Source: an uncultured Nitriliruptoraceae bacterium (GTDB lineage: Bacteria; Actinomycetota; Nitriliruptoria; Nitriliruptorales; Nitriliruptoraceae). From it: a stretch of DNA of 43,185 nucleotides. Location: contig CAJXTG010000012.1 in assembly GCA_913060655.1 (NCBI GenBank), forward strand, positions 1 through 43,185, given 5' to 3'. The number at the start of each line of letters is the position of its first letter. Within the stretch, counting starts at the first letter, position 1. Both the position numbers and the translations under genes were made by a program. The notes under the pieces are model-generated. The model was not told where the DNA came from. It did no database searches and worked only from the letters and a program-made list of their open reading frames with translations. Of the stretch, positions 33,864 through 42,363 are shown piece after piece.

Positions 33864-33885
33864 GCCGCCCGGCCGACGCACCACC

Positions 33886-33924
33886 GCGATCCGCCGCAGC
33901 GATCCGCCGCCGCGATCCGCCGCC
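33886..33924 (+). repeat. Three-copy 13-base tandem repeat between convergent genes
   Basis: Three contiguous 13-base units (GCGATCCGCCGCC; the first ends in A) fill the 90-base gap between the nitroreductase-like gene and the SH3-like/Nudix gene, which converge here. No hairpin terminator of comparable strength is seen. Confidence 0.85.
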
Positions 33925-33953
33925 GCGCCGCCGTCCGTCGGACGCCGGGCCCG

Positions 33954-34715
33954 TCAGGCGCCGACGTCGATCGGGGTCGTGGGCGGCCCGTCGCGCAGCA
34001 GCCGGGCGAGCGCGTCGGGCAGCGCCGCGGGGGCGAGGGCGTCGTCGCCGCCGACCGCGCGCAGCTCGTCGACGGTGAACCACCGGGCCCCCGCGGTCGC
34101 GAGGTCGTCGAGGGGGATGGTGGTGACGTCGAGCCCCGGCACGCGGACGAGGAACCACCGTTCCCGCTGCCGCAGCCAGATCCCACGGAACGTGAACGTC
34201 GCCGTCCGCGACCACACCCACGGGCCCGGCGTCACCGCGAGGCCGACCTCCTCGGCGAGCTCACGTGCCGCCGCCTCCTCGTACGACTCGCCCGGGTCGA
34301 GCCCCCCGCCGGGCGCGGTCCACACCGTCCGCCCGCCGCCCGGCAGGTGCGCGACGAGCAGCACCCGGTCGTCCGCGTCGAGCACGAGCGCGCGGGCCGC
34401 CGCCCGCTCGATCGGGTCGTCGGCGCTCGCACCGTGCGCCTCGGCGTCGAGCCGCGGGTGCGCCGGCACGACCCTCGAGGCGACGACCTGCGCGGGGTCG
34501 ACGACGTGCAGCGTGCCGGCCCGGTCGACGACGATCCAGCCGTCGTCCGCGTGGGACAGCAGCCGGCCGACCCGGTCGGTCGGCCGCGGCCCGTCCCCGT
34601 CGTCGACGAGCATGCGGACGCTGACGCGCTGGCCGACGTGCTCGGCGGTGACCTCCCGCCGGTAGGTCGCGCGGGACGCGTCGACCGCCGGCCGTTGCCG
34701 TGGCGCGTCGCTCAT
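33954..34715 (-). CDS. Nudix hydrolase with N-terminal SH3-like domain
   Basis: A 253-residue two-domain protein. Residues about 20-85 (VGQRVSVRMLVDDG, TDRVGRLLSHADDGWIVVDRAGTLHVVDPAQVVASRVVP) resemble the small SH3-like domain at the N-terminus of actinobacterial GNAT proteins of the Rv0428c kind. Residues about 100-245 are a Nudix domain with a full Nudix box (GGGLDPGESYEEAAARELAEEVGL). Nudix enzymes hydrolyse nucleoside diphosphates linked to other groups. It lies 16 bases after the ppx/gppA stop as the fourth gene of the polyphosphate run. The domain pairing is unusual and the substrate unknown. Confidence 0.85.
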   Translation of the reverse strand: MSDAPRQRPAVDASRATYRREVTAEHVGQRVSVRMLVDDGDGPRPTDRVGRLLSHADDGWIVVDRAGTLHVVDPAQVVASRVVPAHPRLDAEAHGASADDPIERAAARALVLDADDRVLLVAHLPGGGRTVWTAPGGGLDPGESYEEAAARELAEEVGLAVTPGPWVWSRTATFTFRGIWLRQRERWFLVRVPGLDVTTIPLDDLATAGARWFTVDELRAVGGDDALAPAALPDALARLLRDGPPTTPIDVGA

Positions 34716-34731
34716 CGTCCGCCCCGCCCGC

Positions 34732-36273
34732 TCATGCGGCGTCCCGCACGCGGAGGCGCAGCGGCAGGGCGAAGCGCCGGTCGAACAGGGCGCTGCGGTC
34801 CTGCACGGCGCGGGCCGTCGGGGCGCTCGCCGGCGCGGACAGCTCGAGCTCGAGCCCGGCGCCGCTGCGGCGGGCGCCGAGCAGGGTCACCTGCTGGTCG
34901 TGGGTCGTGTCGAGCGCGTCGGCGACCTGCAGGAGGGCGAGCAGGTCGGTGGTGCGGGCCCGGCCGGTCGCGTCCAGCGCGGCGAACGGCGGGAACCGGC
35001 GGGAGATGCCGCGCGAGGGGTGGAAGCGCACCAGCGTGAGCAGCACCGCGAGCTCGTCGGGGTCGAAGCCGCGCAGCTCGGCGTGCTCCAGCAGGTAGGC
35101 GCCGTGCTCCTGCTGGCGGCGCAGCGCGAGGGCCGTGCCGATCGCGTGCAGCGACGCGGCGTGGCCGAGCAGCTCGCGGGCGTCGTCGTCGTGGCCGTGC
35201 ACGGCCGCCGTCGCGTCGAACAGCCGCCGGGCGGTCGCGGCGACGTGCGTCGGATGGGGGTCGTCGCCGCTGAAGGTGTGCTGCAGCCAGTCGACCTGCC
35301 GCTCGCGCAGCGTCCGGCCGGCGGGGACGAGCGTGCGGCCGAAGCGGTGCAGCAGCACCCCCTCGCGCAGCCCCCAGTCGCTGACGCGCACGTCCGGGCC
35401 GGCGAGGCGTTCGAGGGCGGTGCTGAGCACGAGCGCGGCGACGTGCAGGTGGTCGGCGCGGCGGGACTTCACGCCGGGCAGCTCCGCCCGGGCGTCGGTG
35501 CCGACGGCGGTCAGCGCGGCCGTCGCGTCCGCGAGCTCGTCACGGGCCAGCGGCGCCTGGTTGACCGTCGCGGGCAGCCAACGTCCGGCGCGCAGCGCGA
35601 CGAGCCGGGCGAGGGCGCGCACCGTCCCGCCGACGGCGACGGCGGTCGCCGGGGCGTGGGAGCGAACGACGTCGACGGCGGGTGCGAGCGTGTCGTGCAC
35701 GTGGGTGCGCAGGCGCTCGAGGTCGGCGGCGGGCACGAGGCCGGCGACAGGCCCGTCCGGCCCCTCCGCGTCGCCCACCATCGCGCTCAGCCGGCTCGCC
35801 CCCAGCGGCAGCGACGTCGCCCACAGGATGCGTTCCCCGCTGCCGACGGCGAGCTCCAGCGAGCCGCCGCCGAGGTCGAGCACGAGCGTCGGCTCGTCGG
35901 CGACGTCGACGCCGGCGCGGGCGCCGAGGTAGGCGAGCCGGGCCTCCTCCTCGCCGTCGAGCAGCTCCAGCGGCGTCCCGGCCGCGTCCGACAGGCGGGC
36001 GACGAGGTCGCCGGCGCCGGGGGCGCGCAGCGCCTCGGTGCCGACGGCGACGACGGTCTCCGCGCCCGAGCGCCGTGCGAGCTCCGCGAGCCGCTCGACC
36101 GTCGCGACCGCGCGCACCGCGAGGTCGACGGGGACGGTGCCGTGGTGGGCGACCGCCCGGCCGAGGTGGAGCATCTCCCGCTGGCGGCGCACCGGGTGGA
36201 CGGTGCTGCCGTCGACGTCGGCGACGAGCAGGTGGAACGAGTTGCTGCCGAGGTCGAGGACGGCGGCGCGCAT
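34732..36273 (-). CDS. Exopolyphosphatase / pppGpp phosphatase (Ppx/GppA family)
   Basis: A 513-residue actin-fold phosphatase that releases phosphate from polyphosphate ends or converts pppGpp to ppGpp. Family motifs: LDLGSNSFHLLVADV at 6-20, EALRAPGAG, LDGEEEARLAYLGA with the catalytic glutamate, and LVLDLGGGSLELAVG for the second phosphate loop. The C-terminal HD-like helical domain (about 320-440) has LLGHAASLHAIG and YLLEHAELRGF. Length matches two-domain Ppx. The ATG shares one base with the preceding Nudix stop (TGATG). Next to ppk, a polyphosphate role is favoured; GppA activity cannot be excluded. Confidence 0.9.
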   Translation of the reverse strand: MRAAVLDLGSNSFHLLVADVDGSTVHPVRRQREMLHLGRAVAHHGTVPVDLAVRAVATVERLAELARRSGAETVVAVGTEALRAPGAGDLVARLSDAAGTPLELLDGEEEARLAYLGARAGVDVADEPTLVLDLGGGSLELAVGSGERILWATSLPLGASRLSAMVGDAEGPDGPVAGLVPAADLERLRTHVHDTLAPAVDVVRSHAPATAVAVGGTVRALARLVALRAGRWLPATVNQAPLARDELADATAALTAVGTDARAELPGVKSRRADHLHVAALVLSTALERLAGPDVRVSDWGLREGVLLHRFGRTLVPAGRTLRERQVDWLQHTFSGDDPHPTHVAATARRLFDATAAVHGHDDDARELLGHAASLHAIGTALALRRQQEHGAYLLEHAELRGFDPDELAVLLTLVRFHPSRGISRRFPPFAALDATGRARTTDLLALLQVADALDTTHDQQVTLLGARRSGAGLELELSAPASAPTARAVQDRSALFDRRFALPLRLRVRDAA

Positions 36274-36743
36274 CAGACGGTCCCGAGCACGCGGGCGAGC
36301 AGCGTCCGCTCGCCGGCGTGGGTCAGGTCGCGCAGCGCGTCGTCGACGGGCCACCAGGCGGCCCGGTCGACCTCGTCGTCGGGCGGGCGGGCCGCCGGGT
36401 CGGCCGCGTCGGCCGCCGGCCGCATCACGAACCAGTGGACCTCCTTGTGGGCGGGCGCACCGGCGTGCAGCAGCGCGTGGGCGGTCGTGCCGGCCCCGTC
36501 GACGACGGCCGCGTCGACGCCGGTCTCCTCGGCGACCTCGCGCCGGGCGGTGGCGGCGAACGTCTCGCCCGGGTCGACGTGCCCCTTCGGCAGCGACCAG
36601 TCGTCGTAGGCGGGGCGGTGGACGACGAGCACCCGGGTGTCCGCGCCGGTGCCGTCGAGCACGACCCCACCCGCCGCGACGAGCGTCGCCGACGGGGACG
36701 GCCCGGGCGACGCAGGGTCGGTGCCGTGCTCGCCCGCGCTCAT
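36273..36743 (-). CDS. Nudix hydrolase (MutT-like), between ppk and ppx
   Basis: A 156-residue single Nudix domain with the box GHVDPGETFAATARREVAEETGV and the preceding YDDWSLPKGH. Mycobacterial MutT1, also encoded beside ppk, shares the WSLPKGH type of start but carries an extra histidine-phosphatase domain that this protein lacks. MutT1 acts on 8-oxo-GTP and diadenosine polyphosphates. By context this enzyme could act on Ap4A-like or related polyphosphate-linked nucleotides. The ATG overlaps the ppk stop by four bases (ATGA). Confidence 0.88.
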   Translation of the reverse strand: MSAGEHGTDPASPGPSPSATLVAAGGVVLDGTGADTRVLVVHRPAYDDWSLPKGHVDPGETFAATARREVAEETGVDAAVVDGAGTTAHALLHAGAPAHKEVHWFVMRPAADAADPAARPPDDEVDRAAWWPVDDALRDLTHAGERTLLARVLGTV

Positions 36744-39079
36744 GCCCGCAGCGTAGGTCGCTCGCTCCGTCGCCTGGCGCGTTCCTGCAGGGTCGCGTGC
36801 GTCTCGAGGCCGACCATGGGGGTGACGCGACGCCAGACGCTGTCGGCACCCAGCTCCCACGCGAGCAGGTCGTCGGTGCGGGCGACGTCGAGGATCTCGT
36901 CGAGCCGGGCGGCGAGCCGTGGGTCGTCGACCGGGGCGAGCGCCTCGACGCGCCGGTCCAGGTTGCGCGGCATCAGGTCGCCGGAGCCGATGAGCCGCTC
37001 GACGCCGCGCGCGTCGCTGCCGAAGCGGTAGATGCGCGAGTGCTCGAGGTAGCGGCCGACGACGGAACGCACCGTGATCGTCTCGGACAGGCCGGGCACA
37101 CCCGGGCGCAGCGCGCAGATGCCGCGGATGAACAGCTCGACGCGGGTGCCGCGCTGCGACGCGTCGTACAGCGCGTCGATCATCGCCGGGTCGACCAGCG
37201 CGTTCGCCTTGATGACGATGTGGCCGTCGTCGGCGGCGGCCTCGCGGGCGATCAGCTCGGCGATGCGCGGCCGGAACCGCTCGGGGGCGACGACGAGCCG
37301 CCGGTAGCGGGGCTGGCGGGCGTAGCCGGTGAGGACGTTGAACAGGTCGGACAGGTCCGCCCCGAGGGCCTCGTCGCTGCTGAGCAGCCCGAGGTCCTCG
37401 TAGATGCGTGCGGTCTGGTCGTTGTAGTTGCCGGTGCCGACGTGGACGTAGCGGCGGACCGTGCCGCCCTCCCGACGCACGACCAGCGCGATCTTCGTGT
37501 GCGTCTTCAGCCCGACGACGCCGTAGGCGACGTGGACGCCGGCCTCCTCCAGCGCGCGCGCCCACACGATGTTCGCCTCCTCGTCGAACCGGGCCTTGAG
37601 CTCGACGAGCGCGACGACCTGCTTGCCGGCCTCGGCGGCGTCGAGCAGCGCCCGGATGATGGGGCTGCCGGGGCCGGAGGTGCGGTAGAGGGTGATCTTG
37701 ATGGCGAGCACGTCGGGGTCGTCGGCGGCCTGCTCGACGAACGCCTGCACCGACGTCGCGAACGCGTCGTAGGGATGGTGGACGAGCACGTCCCGTTCGC
37801 GCAGCACGCCGAACAGGTCGACCTCCTCCCCGGGGGCCCCGGCGAGCTCGGGGCTGGTGATCGGCGTCATCGTCGGACGCTTCAGGTCGGGCCGCTCCAG
37901 GTCGGTGAGGACCATCAGCCCGTTGAGCCCGAGCGGTGCGGGCAGCACGTGCACGTCACGTTCGGTCAGCTCGAGCTCCCGCATCAGCAGGTCGCGGACC
38001 TCGGCGGACATCGCCGGTTCGACCTCGAGGCGCACCGCACGGCCGAAGCGGCGCCGGTTCAGCTCCGACTCGATGGCGAGCAGCAGGTCGTCGGCCTCCT
38101 CCTCCTCGACCTCGAAGTCGGCGTTGCGGGTGACGCGGAACGTGTGGTGGTCGAGCACGTCGACACCGGGGAACAGCCGGTCGAGGCGGGCGGCGACGAG
38201 CGACTCGAGGGTGACGAACCGGTGGTGGCCCGCCGGCGCGGGGACGGGCACCAGCCGGGGGAGCACCGGCGGGATCTTCACGCGGGCGAACCGCTCGTCG
38301 CCGTCGGCGTCCCGCAGCCGGACCGCCAGGTTGAGCGACAGGTTGGAGATGTAGGGGAACGGGTGGGCGGGGTCGACCGCGAGCGGCGTCAGCACGGGGA
38401 AGACGAGGTCGTCGAACACCCGGTCGAGGTGGGCGCGCTGCTCGGCGGTCGTCTCGCGGTCGTCGAGGATGGCCACCCCCTCGTCCTCGAGCTCCCGGAG
38501 CAGGACGCTGTGCACGAGCAGCGCCTGCCGCTGCGTCAGCTCGCGCACGAGCGTGTCGATGGCGTCGAGCTGGGTCGCCGGGTCGATGCCGTCGGCGTTG
38601 GTGCCGGTCACGTCCGCGTCGACCTGCTCGTGGAGGCCGGCGACACGCACCTGGAAGAACTCGTCGAGGTTCGACGTGAAGATCGCGACGAACTTGATGC
38701 GCTCGAGCAGCGGCAGCGTCGCGTCCTCGGCGACGGCGAGCACCCGCTCGTTGAACTGCAGCCACGACAGCTCGCGGTTCAGGTAGCGGGGCCCGTCCCC
38801 GCCGGACGTCGTCCCGCCGGACGTCGTCCCGCCCGCGACGTGCCCTGTGGTGTGCCCCGCGGTATGCCAGGGGAGGATGTCGAGCGTGTGGGGCCGCCGG
38901 TCCGGCGCCCCGGGCGGCACCGTGCCGGGCACGACGGGGGAGGTCGCGGGGGTCGGCGGGGCGTCCGCGTCGTCACCGCGCGGGACGGTGCGGGGCATGC
39001 GGGCACCCTCGGCGCGGGCACGCAGCCACGTCCAGCGCGCCGGGCGCCGTCCTCGGCGCTCCTGGCCCGTCGGGTCCAC
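36740..39079 (-). CDS. ppk: Polyphosphate kinase
   Basis: This 779-residue PPK1 polymerises the gamma-phosphate of ATP into polyphosphate. The N-domain starts near residue 98 with YLNRELSWLQFNERVL and SNLDEFFQVR. The catalytic lobes carry VALVELKARFDEEANI, GLKTHTKIALVVRRE with the phosphorylated histidine, RYVHVGTGNYND, and SSDEALGADLSDLFN. About 97 residues precede the N-domain and are low-complexity (Thr/Gly/Pro, duplicated TTSGG, HTAGHTTGH). The chosen GTG (39077-39079) has AGGGAGG five bases upstream; an ATG at 38998 with a weaker site is the alternative. It leads a four-gene run behind a PHO-box-like promoter. Confidence 0.95.
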   Translation of the reverse strand: MDPTGQERRGRRPARWTWLRARAEGARMPRTVPRGDDADAPPTPATSPVVPGTVPPGAPDRRPHTLDILPWHTAGHTTGHVAGGTTSGGTTSGGDGPRYLNRELSWLQFNERVLAVAEDATLPLLERIKFVAIFTSNLDEFFQVRVAGLHEQVDADVTGTNADGIDPATQLDAIDTLVRELTQRQALLVHSVLLRELEDEGVAILDDRETTAEQRAHLDRVFDDLVFPVLTPLAVDPAHPFPYISNLSLNLAVRLRDADGDERFARVKIPPVLPRLVPVPAPAGHHRFVTLESLVAARLDRLFPGVDVLDHHTFRVTRNADFEVEEEEADDLLLAIESELNRRRFGRAVRLEVEPAMSAEVRDLLMRELELTERDVHVLPAPLGLNGLMVLTDLERPDLKRPTMTPITSPELAGAPGEEVDLFGVLRERDVLVHHPYDAFATSVQAFVEQAADDPDVLAIKITLYRTSGPGSPIIRALLDAAEAGKQVVALVELKARFDEEANIVWARALEEAGVHVAYGVVGLKTHTKIALVVRREGGTVRRYVHVGTGNYNDQTARIYEDLGLLSSDEALGADLSDLFNVLTGYARQPRYRRLVVAPERFRPRIAELIAREAAADDGHIVIKANALVDPAMIDALYDASQRGTRVELFIRGICALRPGVPGLSETITVRSVVGRYLEHSRIYRFGSDARGVERLIGSGDLMPRNLDRRVEALAPVDDPRLAARLDEILDVARTDDLLAWELGADSVWRRVTPMVGLETHATLQERARRRSERPTLRA

Positions 39080-39107
39080 CGTCCCCTCCCTGTCGGTGAC
39101 GGGCGGC

Positions 39108-39140
39108 ACGGTACGACGGCTCGCTGAACGCAGGATGAAC
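39108..39140 (-). promoter_or_regulatory. ppk promoter with PHO-box-like direct repeats
   Basis: On the minus strand two adjacent 11-base units read GTTCATCCTGC (39130-39140) and GTTCAGCGAGC (39119-39129). Both begin with GTTCA, the core of the actinobacterial PhoP direct-repeat units. A weaker third unit (CGTCAGCCGCC) lies at 39141-39151. A TACCGT -10-like box follows at 39108-39113, placing the repeats over the -35 region as expected for activation. Transcription would start near 39101, with the ppk GTG at 39079. Confidence 0.55.
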
Positions 39141-39186
39141 GGCGGCTGACGGGACGGGCCGGCCGCGCACCGCCGGTGCGCACCGC

Positions 39187-39192
39187 TATCAT
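39187..39192 (+). promoter_or_regulatory. Putative -10 box of the ferredoxin gene (TATCAT)
   Basis: TATCAT lies 50 bases before the ferredoxin ATG and is the most AT-rich hexamer in the gap. It would give a leader of about 43 bases that includes GAGGAG. Confidence 0.4.
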
Positions 39193-39241
39193 CCCCGCCG
39201 CGCTGCAGCGGACCGATCCGGACCGAGCCGAGGAGACGGGC

Positions 39242-39565
<324 letters not shown>

Positions 39566-39587
39566 GCGCCACCCGCGACGTCGTGCA

Positions 39588-39609
39588 GGGCCCCGCTCCG
39601 GCGGGGCCC
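39588..39609 (+). terminator. Intrinsic terminator-like hairpin after ferredoxin gene
   Basis: GGGCCCCGC (39588-39596), a TCCG loop and GCGGGGCCC (39601-39609) form a perfect nine-pair stem, followed on the plus strand by TCCGCTTTC. It lies between convergent genes and may act in both directions. Confidence 0.7.
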
Positions 39610-39674
39610 TCCGCTTTCGGGCGGCGCATGCGTCCGGCCGGTGCGCGTCGGTCGGTCGGCGACGGCGGGGCCCG

Positions 39675-40007
39675 TCAGCCGCCGGTGCGTCGCCGGCGTG
39701 CGCCCTTCGCGGCGGGCAGTCCGAACCGGCGGGCGAGGCGCAGCGCCGCGCCGAGCAGGGTCGCGTGCACCAGCCGGTCGCGGATGACCGCCGGGTCCGT
39801 GTCCTGCCGGTCCGTGTCCTGCGCGCCCGACCCGGCGGTGGCGTCGGACGTGGGGTCGGTGGGGGCGCCGGTCGGGGCCGGTCGCCGGGCGATGAGCCGC
39901 CAGCCGGCGTCGACGGCTCTCACCGCGGCGACGAGCACCGCCCCGCCGACGAGCGGGCGCACGTCCTTGGGCAGGCGGTCGAGCAGGCGCGGCGTCCGGC
40001 GGCTCAT
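39675..40007 (-). CDS. Small DUF4235-like protein
   Basis: A 110-residue protein with one hydrophobic segment (LVGGAVLVAAVRAVDAGWRLIA), an acidic Thr/Asp spacer, a second amphipathic stretch (LVHATLLGAALRLARRFG) and a basic tail. The two-helix layout with a polar spacer recalls DUF4235 proteins, small actinobacterial membrane proteins of unknown role; this is a resemblance, not a firm match. Its ATG overlaps the enoyl-CoA hydratase stop by four bases (ATGA). Confidence 0.6.
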   Translation of the reverse strand: MSRRTPRLLDRLPKDVRPLVGGAVLVAAVRAVDAGWRLIARRPAPTGAPTDPTSDATAGSGAQDTDRQDTDPAVIRDRLVHATLLGAALRLARRFGLPAAKGARRRRTGG

Positions 40008-40726
40008 CCCTGCACCGCCGCCCGCAGCCCGTCGACGAGCGTGGTGACGTCGGCGTCGAGCCCGGCCAGGATCGCCTCGGCGTCCGCACCGCGGATCCGC
40101 CGCTTGTTGCCGGCGTAGGCGCCGGCCGGCAGGGCCGCGAGCTCCGCCAGCCGCTCCTCGGCGGCGGGGACCACCGCGTCGGGCGGTGCGAGCACGTCGG
40201 CCATGCCGACCTCGACGGCGCGCGCCGCGTCGAGCCGCGTGCCGGCGATCAGCAGCCGGTCGAGGTCGGTCGGGTGGAGGCGGGCCGCGGCGAGGGTGAT
40301 GCCGAAGCGGGGGATCTCCATCCCGTTCGTCGTCTCGTTCAACCCCCACGCGCCGCCCTCGGCGGCGACCGCATGGTCGGCGCACAGCGCGAGCATCGTG
40401 CCGGCCGCGACCGCATGGCCGGTGGCGGCGACGACGACGGGCCGCGGGTGCGTCCACAGGGTGACGAGCAGGCGACCGCAGGCGCGCAGCAGCTCGCCGA
40501 TGTCCTCGGGCGGGCTGGCGACCATCCAGCGCAGGTCCAGGCCGGCGCTGAACATGCCGTCGCGCCCGCGGAGCAGCACCGGCGCGTCAGGGTGGGTGCG
40601 CAGCAGCTCGTCCAGCGCGGTGCACACCTCGGGGCGCAGCACGTTCGGTCCGCCGTCGTCGAGGGCGACGTCGAGCACACCGTCCGTGCGCACGGTCGCG
40701 TGGACGGTGCCGTCCGTGCCGCCCAT
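40004..40726 (-). CDS. Enoyl-CoA hydratase/isomerase family protein (crotonase fold)
   Basis: A 240-residue crotonase. The oxyanion-hole strands are FSAGLDLRWM and GHAVAAGTMLALCADHAVA, followed by GAWGLNETTNGMEIPRFG with a glutamate at a usual acid position. The family hydrates enoyl-CoAs in beta-oxidation, but many members do other CoA chemistry, and the reaction is not determinable. The ATG at 40726 has GGAGGGG about five bases upstream. It is followed by the coupled small DUF4235-like gene. No other fatty-acid gene is adjacent. Confidence 0.88.
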   Translation of the reverse strand: MGGTDGTVHATVRTDGVLDVALDDGGPNVLRPEVCTALDELLRTHPDAPVLLRGRDGMFSAGLDLRWMVASPPEDIGELLRACGRLLVTLWTHPRPVVVAATGHAVAAGTMLALCADHAVAAEGGAWGLNETTNGMEIPRFGITLAAARLHPTDLDRLLIAGTRLDAARAVEVGMADVLAPPDAVVPAAEERLAELAALPAGAYAGNKRRIRGADAEAILAGLDADVTTLVDGLRAAVQG

Positions 40727-40776
40727 GTGCCCCTCCACCTTCGGTCCTGTCGGCGGGCAGGGTAGGGCGGGCGCGT

Positions 40777-42279
40777 TCAGATGAGCAGGCGGGCGGAGGG
40801 GCGCGGCGGGGCCGGTTCGAACCGTGACCAGGCGTCGGCCAGCCGTCCGACCGCCTCGACGAGGCGTGCCGGCTCGTCGACGTACGCCATGCGGATCGCG
40901 CGACGGTTGCCGTCGTCGACCGACAGCGCGGGCCCGGGCACGACGGCGACGCCGTGCTCGAGCGCGAGCTCGGCGAACTCCTCGGCGTTGCCCGACGGCA
41001 GGTGCACCCACAGCGACAGCCCGCCGGAGGGGACGGGGACCTCCCAGTCGGGCAGGCGGTCGCGCAGCGCCGCGACCAGCGCGTCACGGCGGGGCCGCAG
41101 CTCCTCGGCCCGCTCGGCACGGATGGCGTCGACCTGCTCGAGCAGGCGGACGGCCAGCAGCTGGTCGAGCAGCGGCGAACCGAGGTCGGCGACGGTCTTG
41201 GTGGCGAGGGTGCGCATCACCCAGTCGGACGGGGCGGCGATCCAGCCGATGCGCAGCCCGGCCCAGCACAGCTTCGCCGTCGAGCCGATGGTGAGCACCG
41301 TGCCGTCGGGCGCGAGCGACGCGATCGACGCGGGGAGGCCGTCCCCGTCGAGGTCGAGGTCGGCCATCGACTGGTCCTCGATGACGATGATGCCGGTGCG
41401 TTCGGCGACGCGGGCGATCGTCTCCCGGCGGGCGAGCGGCAGGACCGCGCCGGTCGGGTTGTGGAAGTCGGGCGCGACGTACAGCAGGCGGGCGCCGCTG
41501 CGCAGCACGAGGTCCTCGAGCAGGTCGGTGCGCACGCCCTGGTCGTCGAGGGGGAGCGGCACGGCGCGGGCGCCGAAGCGGCGCAGCACGTCGAGGGCGC
41601 CGGGGAACGTGGGCGACTCGACGATGACGCTGTCGCCGGGCTGCACGGTCTGGCGGGCGATCAGGGAGATCGCCTGGTGGGCGCCGGTGGTGATGACGAC
41701 ACGGTCGGGGGTGGTGCTCAGGCCGCGGCCTGCGAGGTGGGCGGCGACCGCCGCGCGCAGCTCGGGCAGGCCGTGGGGGAGGTAGCCGTGGTGGGCGAGC
41801 AGCGCGTCGAGCTCGGGGCCGTGCGGCTCGTCGATGGCGCGGCGCACGGCCCGTGTCGCCGGCAGCGCCGCGACGGACAGGTCGATGGTGTCGGGCGGCA
41901 GGGCGCCGGGGCCGGTGGCGGGTCGGCCGCGCTGCCCGTCGGCGGCGAGGAACAGCCGGCCCGTCGCGACCGCGTCGACACGCTCCGGGCTCGGGTCGGG
42001 CCGGCGCACCCAGGTGCCCGACCCGCGGCGGCTGTCGAGCCAGCCGTCCCGCTTGAGCCGTTCGTAGGCGGCGACGACGGTGGAGCGGCTGACGGCGAGG
42101 GAGCGGGCGAGCGACCGTTCGGCCGGCAGGACGGTGCCCAGGGCCACGTCCCCGCGGTCGATGAGCCGCTTCAGCCCGTCCGCGATCCGCAGGTAGAGCG
42201 GCCCGTCGTCGTCGCCGGACACCTCCGCGACGAGCAGGCCCGCCAGCCTCGGACCACTCTCACGAATTGGCTGGTCCAA
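40777..42279 (-). CDS. MocR-type transcriptional regulator (GntR HTH plus aminotransferase domain)
   Basis: A 500-residue fusion. The winged-helix GntR domain spans about 20-95 (PLYLRIADGLKRLIDRG, LPAERSLARSLAVSRSTVVAAYERL, GSGTWV). An aminotransferase fold-type I domain (about 120-490) carries the PLP lysine in GSTAKLCWAGLRIGW. MocR regulators sense PLP or amino-compound ligands; targets are often adjacent aminotransferase, pyridoxal-synthesis or transport genes. None lies next to it here. The start is TTG, with GGGAG about 11 bases upstream. Its upstream region carries repeated GGTCCAAT elements, consistent with autoregulation. Confidence 0.92.
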   Translation of the reverse strand: MDQPIRESGPRLAGLLVAEVSGDDDGPLYLRIADGLKRLIDRGDVALGTVLPAERSLARSLAVSRSTVVAAYERLKRDGWLDSRRGSGTWVRRPDPSPERVDAVATGRLFLAADGQRGRPATGPGALPPDTIDLSVAALPATRAVRRAIDEPHGPELDALLAHHGYLPHGLPELRAAVAAHLAGRGLSTTPDRVVITTGAHQAISLIARQTVQPGDSVIVESPTFPGALDVLRRFGARAVPLPLDDQGVRTDLLEDLVLRSGARLLYVAPDFHNPTGAVLPLARRETIARVAERTGIIVIEDQSMADLDLDGDGLPASIASLAPDGTVLTIGSTAKLCWAGLRIGWIAAPSDWVMRTLATKTVADLGSPLLDQLLAVRLLEQVDAIRAERAEELRPRRDALVAALRDRLPDWEVPVPSGGLSLWVHLPSGNAEEFAELALEHGVAVVPGPALSVDDGNRRAIRMAYVDEPARLVEAVGRLADAWSRFEPAPPRPSARLLI

Positions 42280-42280
42280 T
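42266..42280. promoter_or_regulatory. ATTGG/CCAAT inverted repeat at the MocR start codon
   Basis: ATTGG (42266-42270) and CCAAT (42276-42280) flank CTGGT. The right half lies in the sequence GGTCCAAT, which recurs 96 bases upstream. A second site over the start codon would suit repression of the regulator's own gene. Confidence 0.4.
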
Positions 42281-42363
42281 GTCTATCCACTCCCTGCCCT
42301 GCTGCGGTTGCAGGACGGCGTCGGAAGGGTACTCTGCGCATATCGCTCAGGTGGACTTCGAAC

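Noticed and set aside
36038-39127. 1029-codon plus-strand open frame opposite ppk, the Nudix gene and ppx
   Set aside because: It spans three well-supported minus-strand genes and has no family motif.
42280-42285. TAGACA as -10 of the MocR gene
   Set aside because: It abuts the TTG start, so transcription would begin inside the gene; the TACCCT at 42326-42331 gives a leader with a ribosome site.
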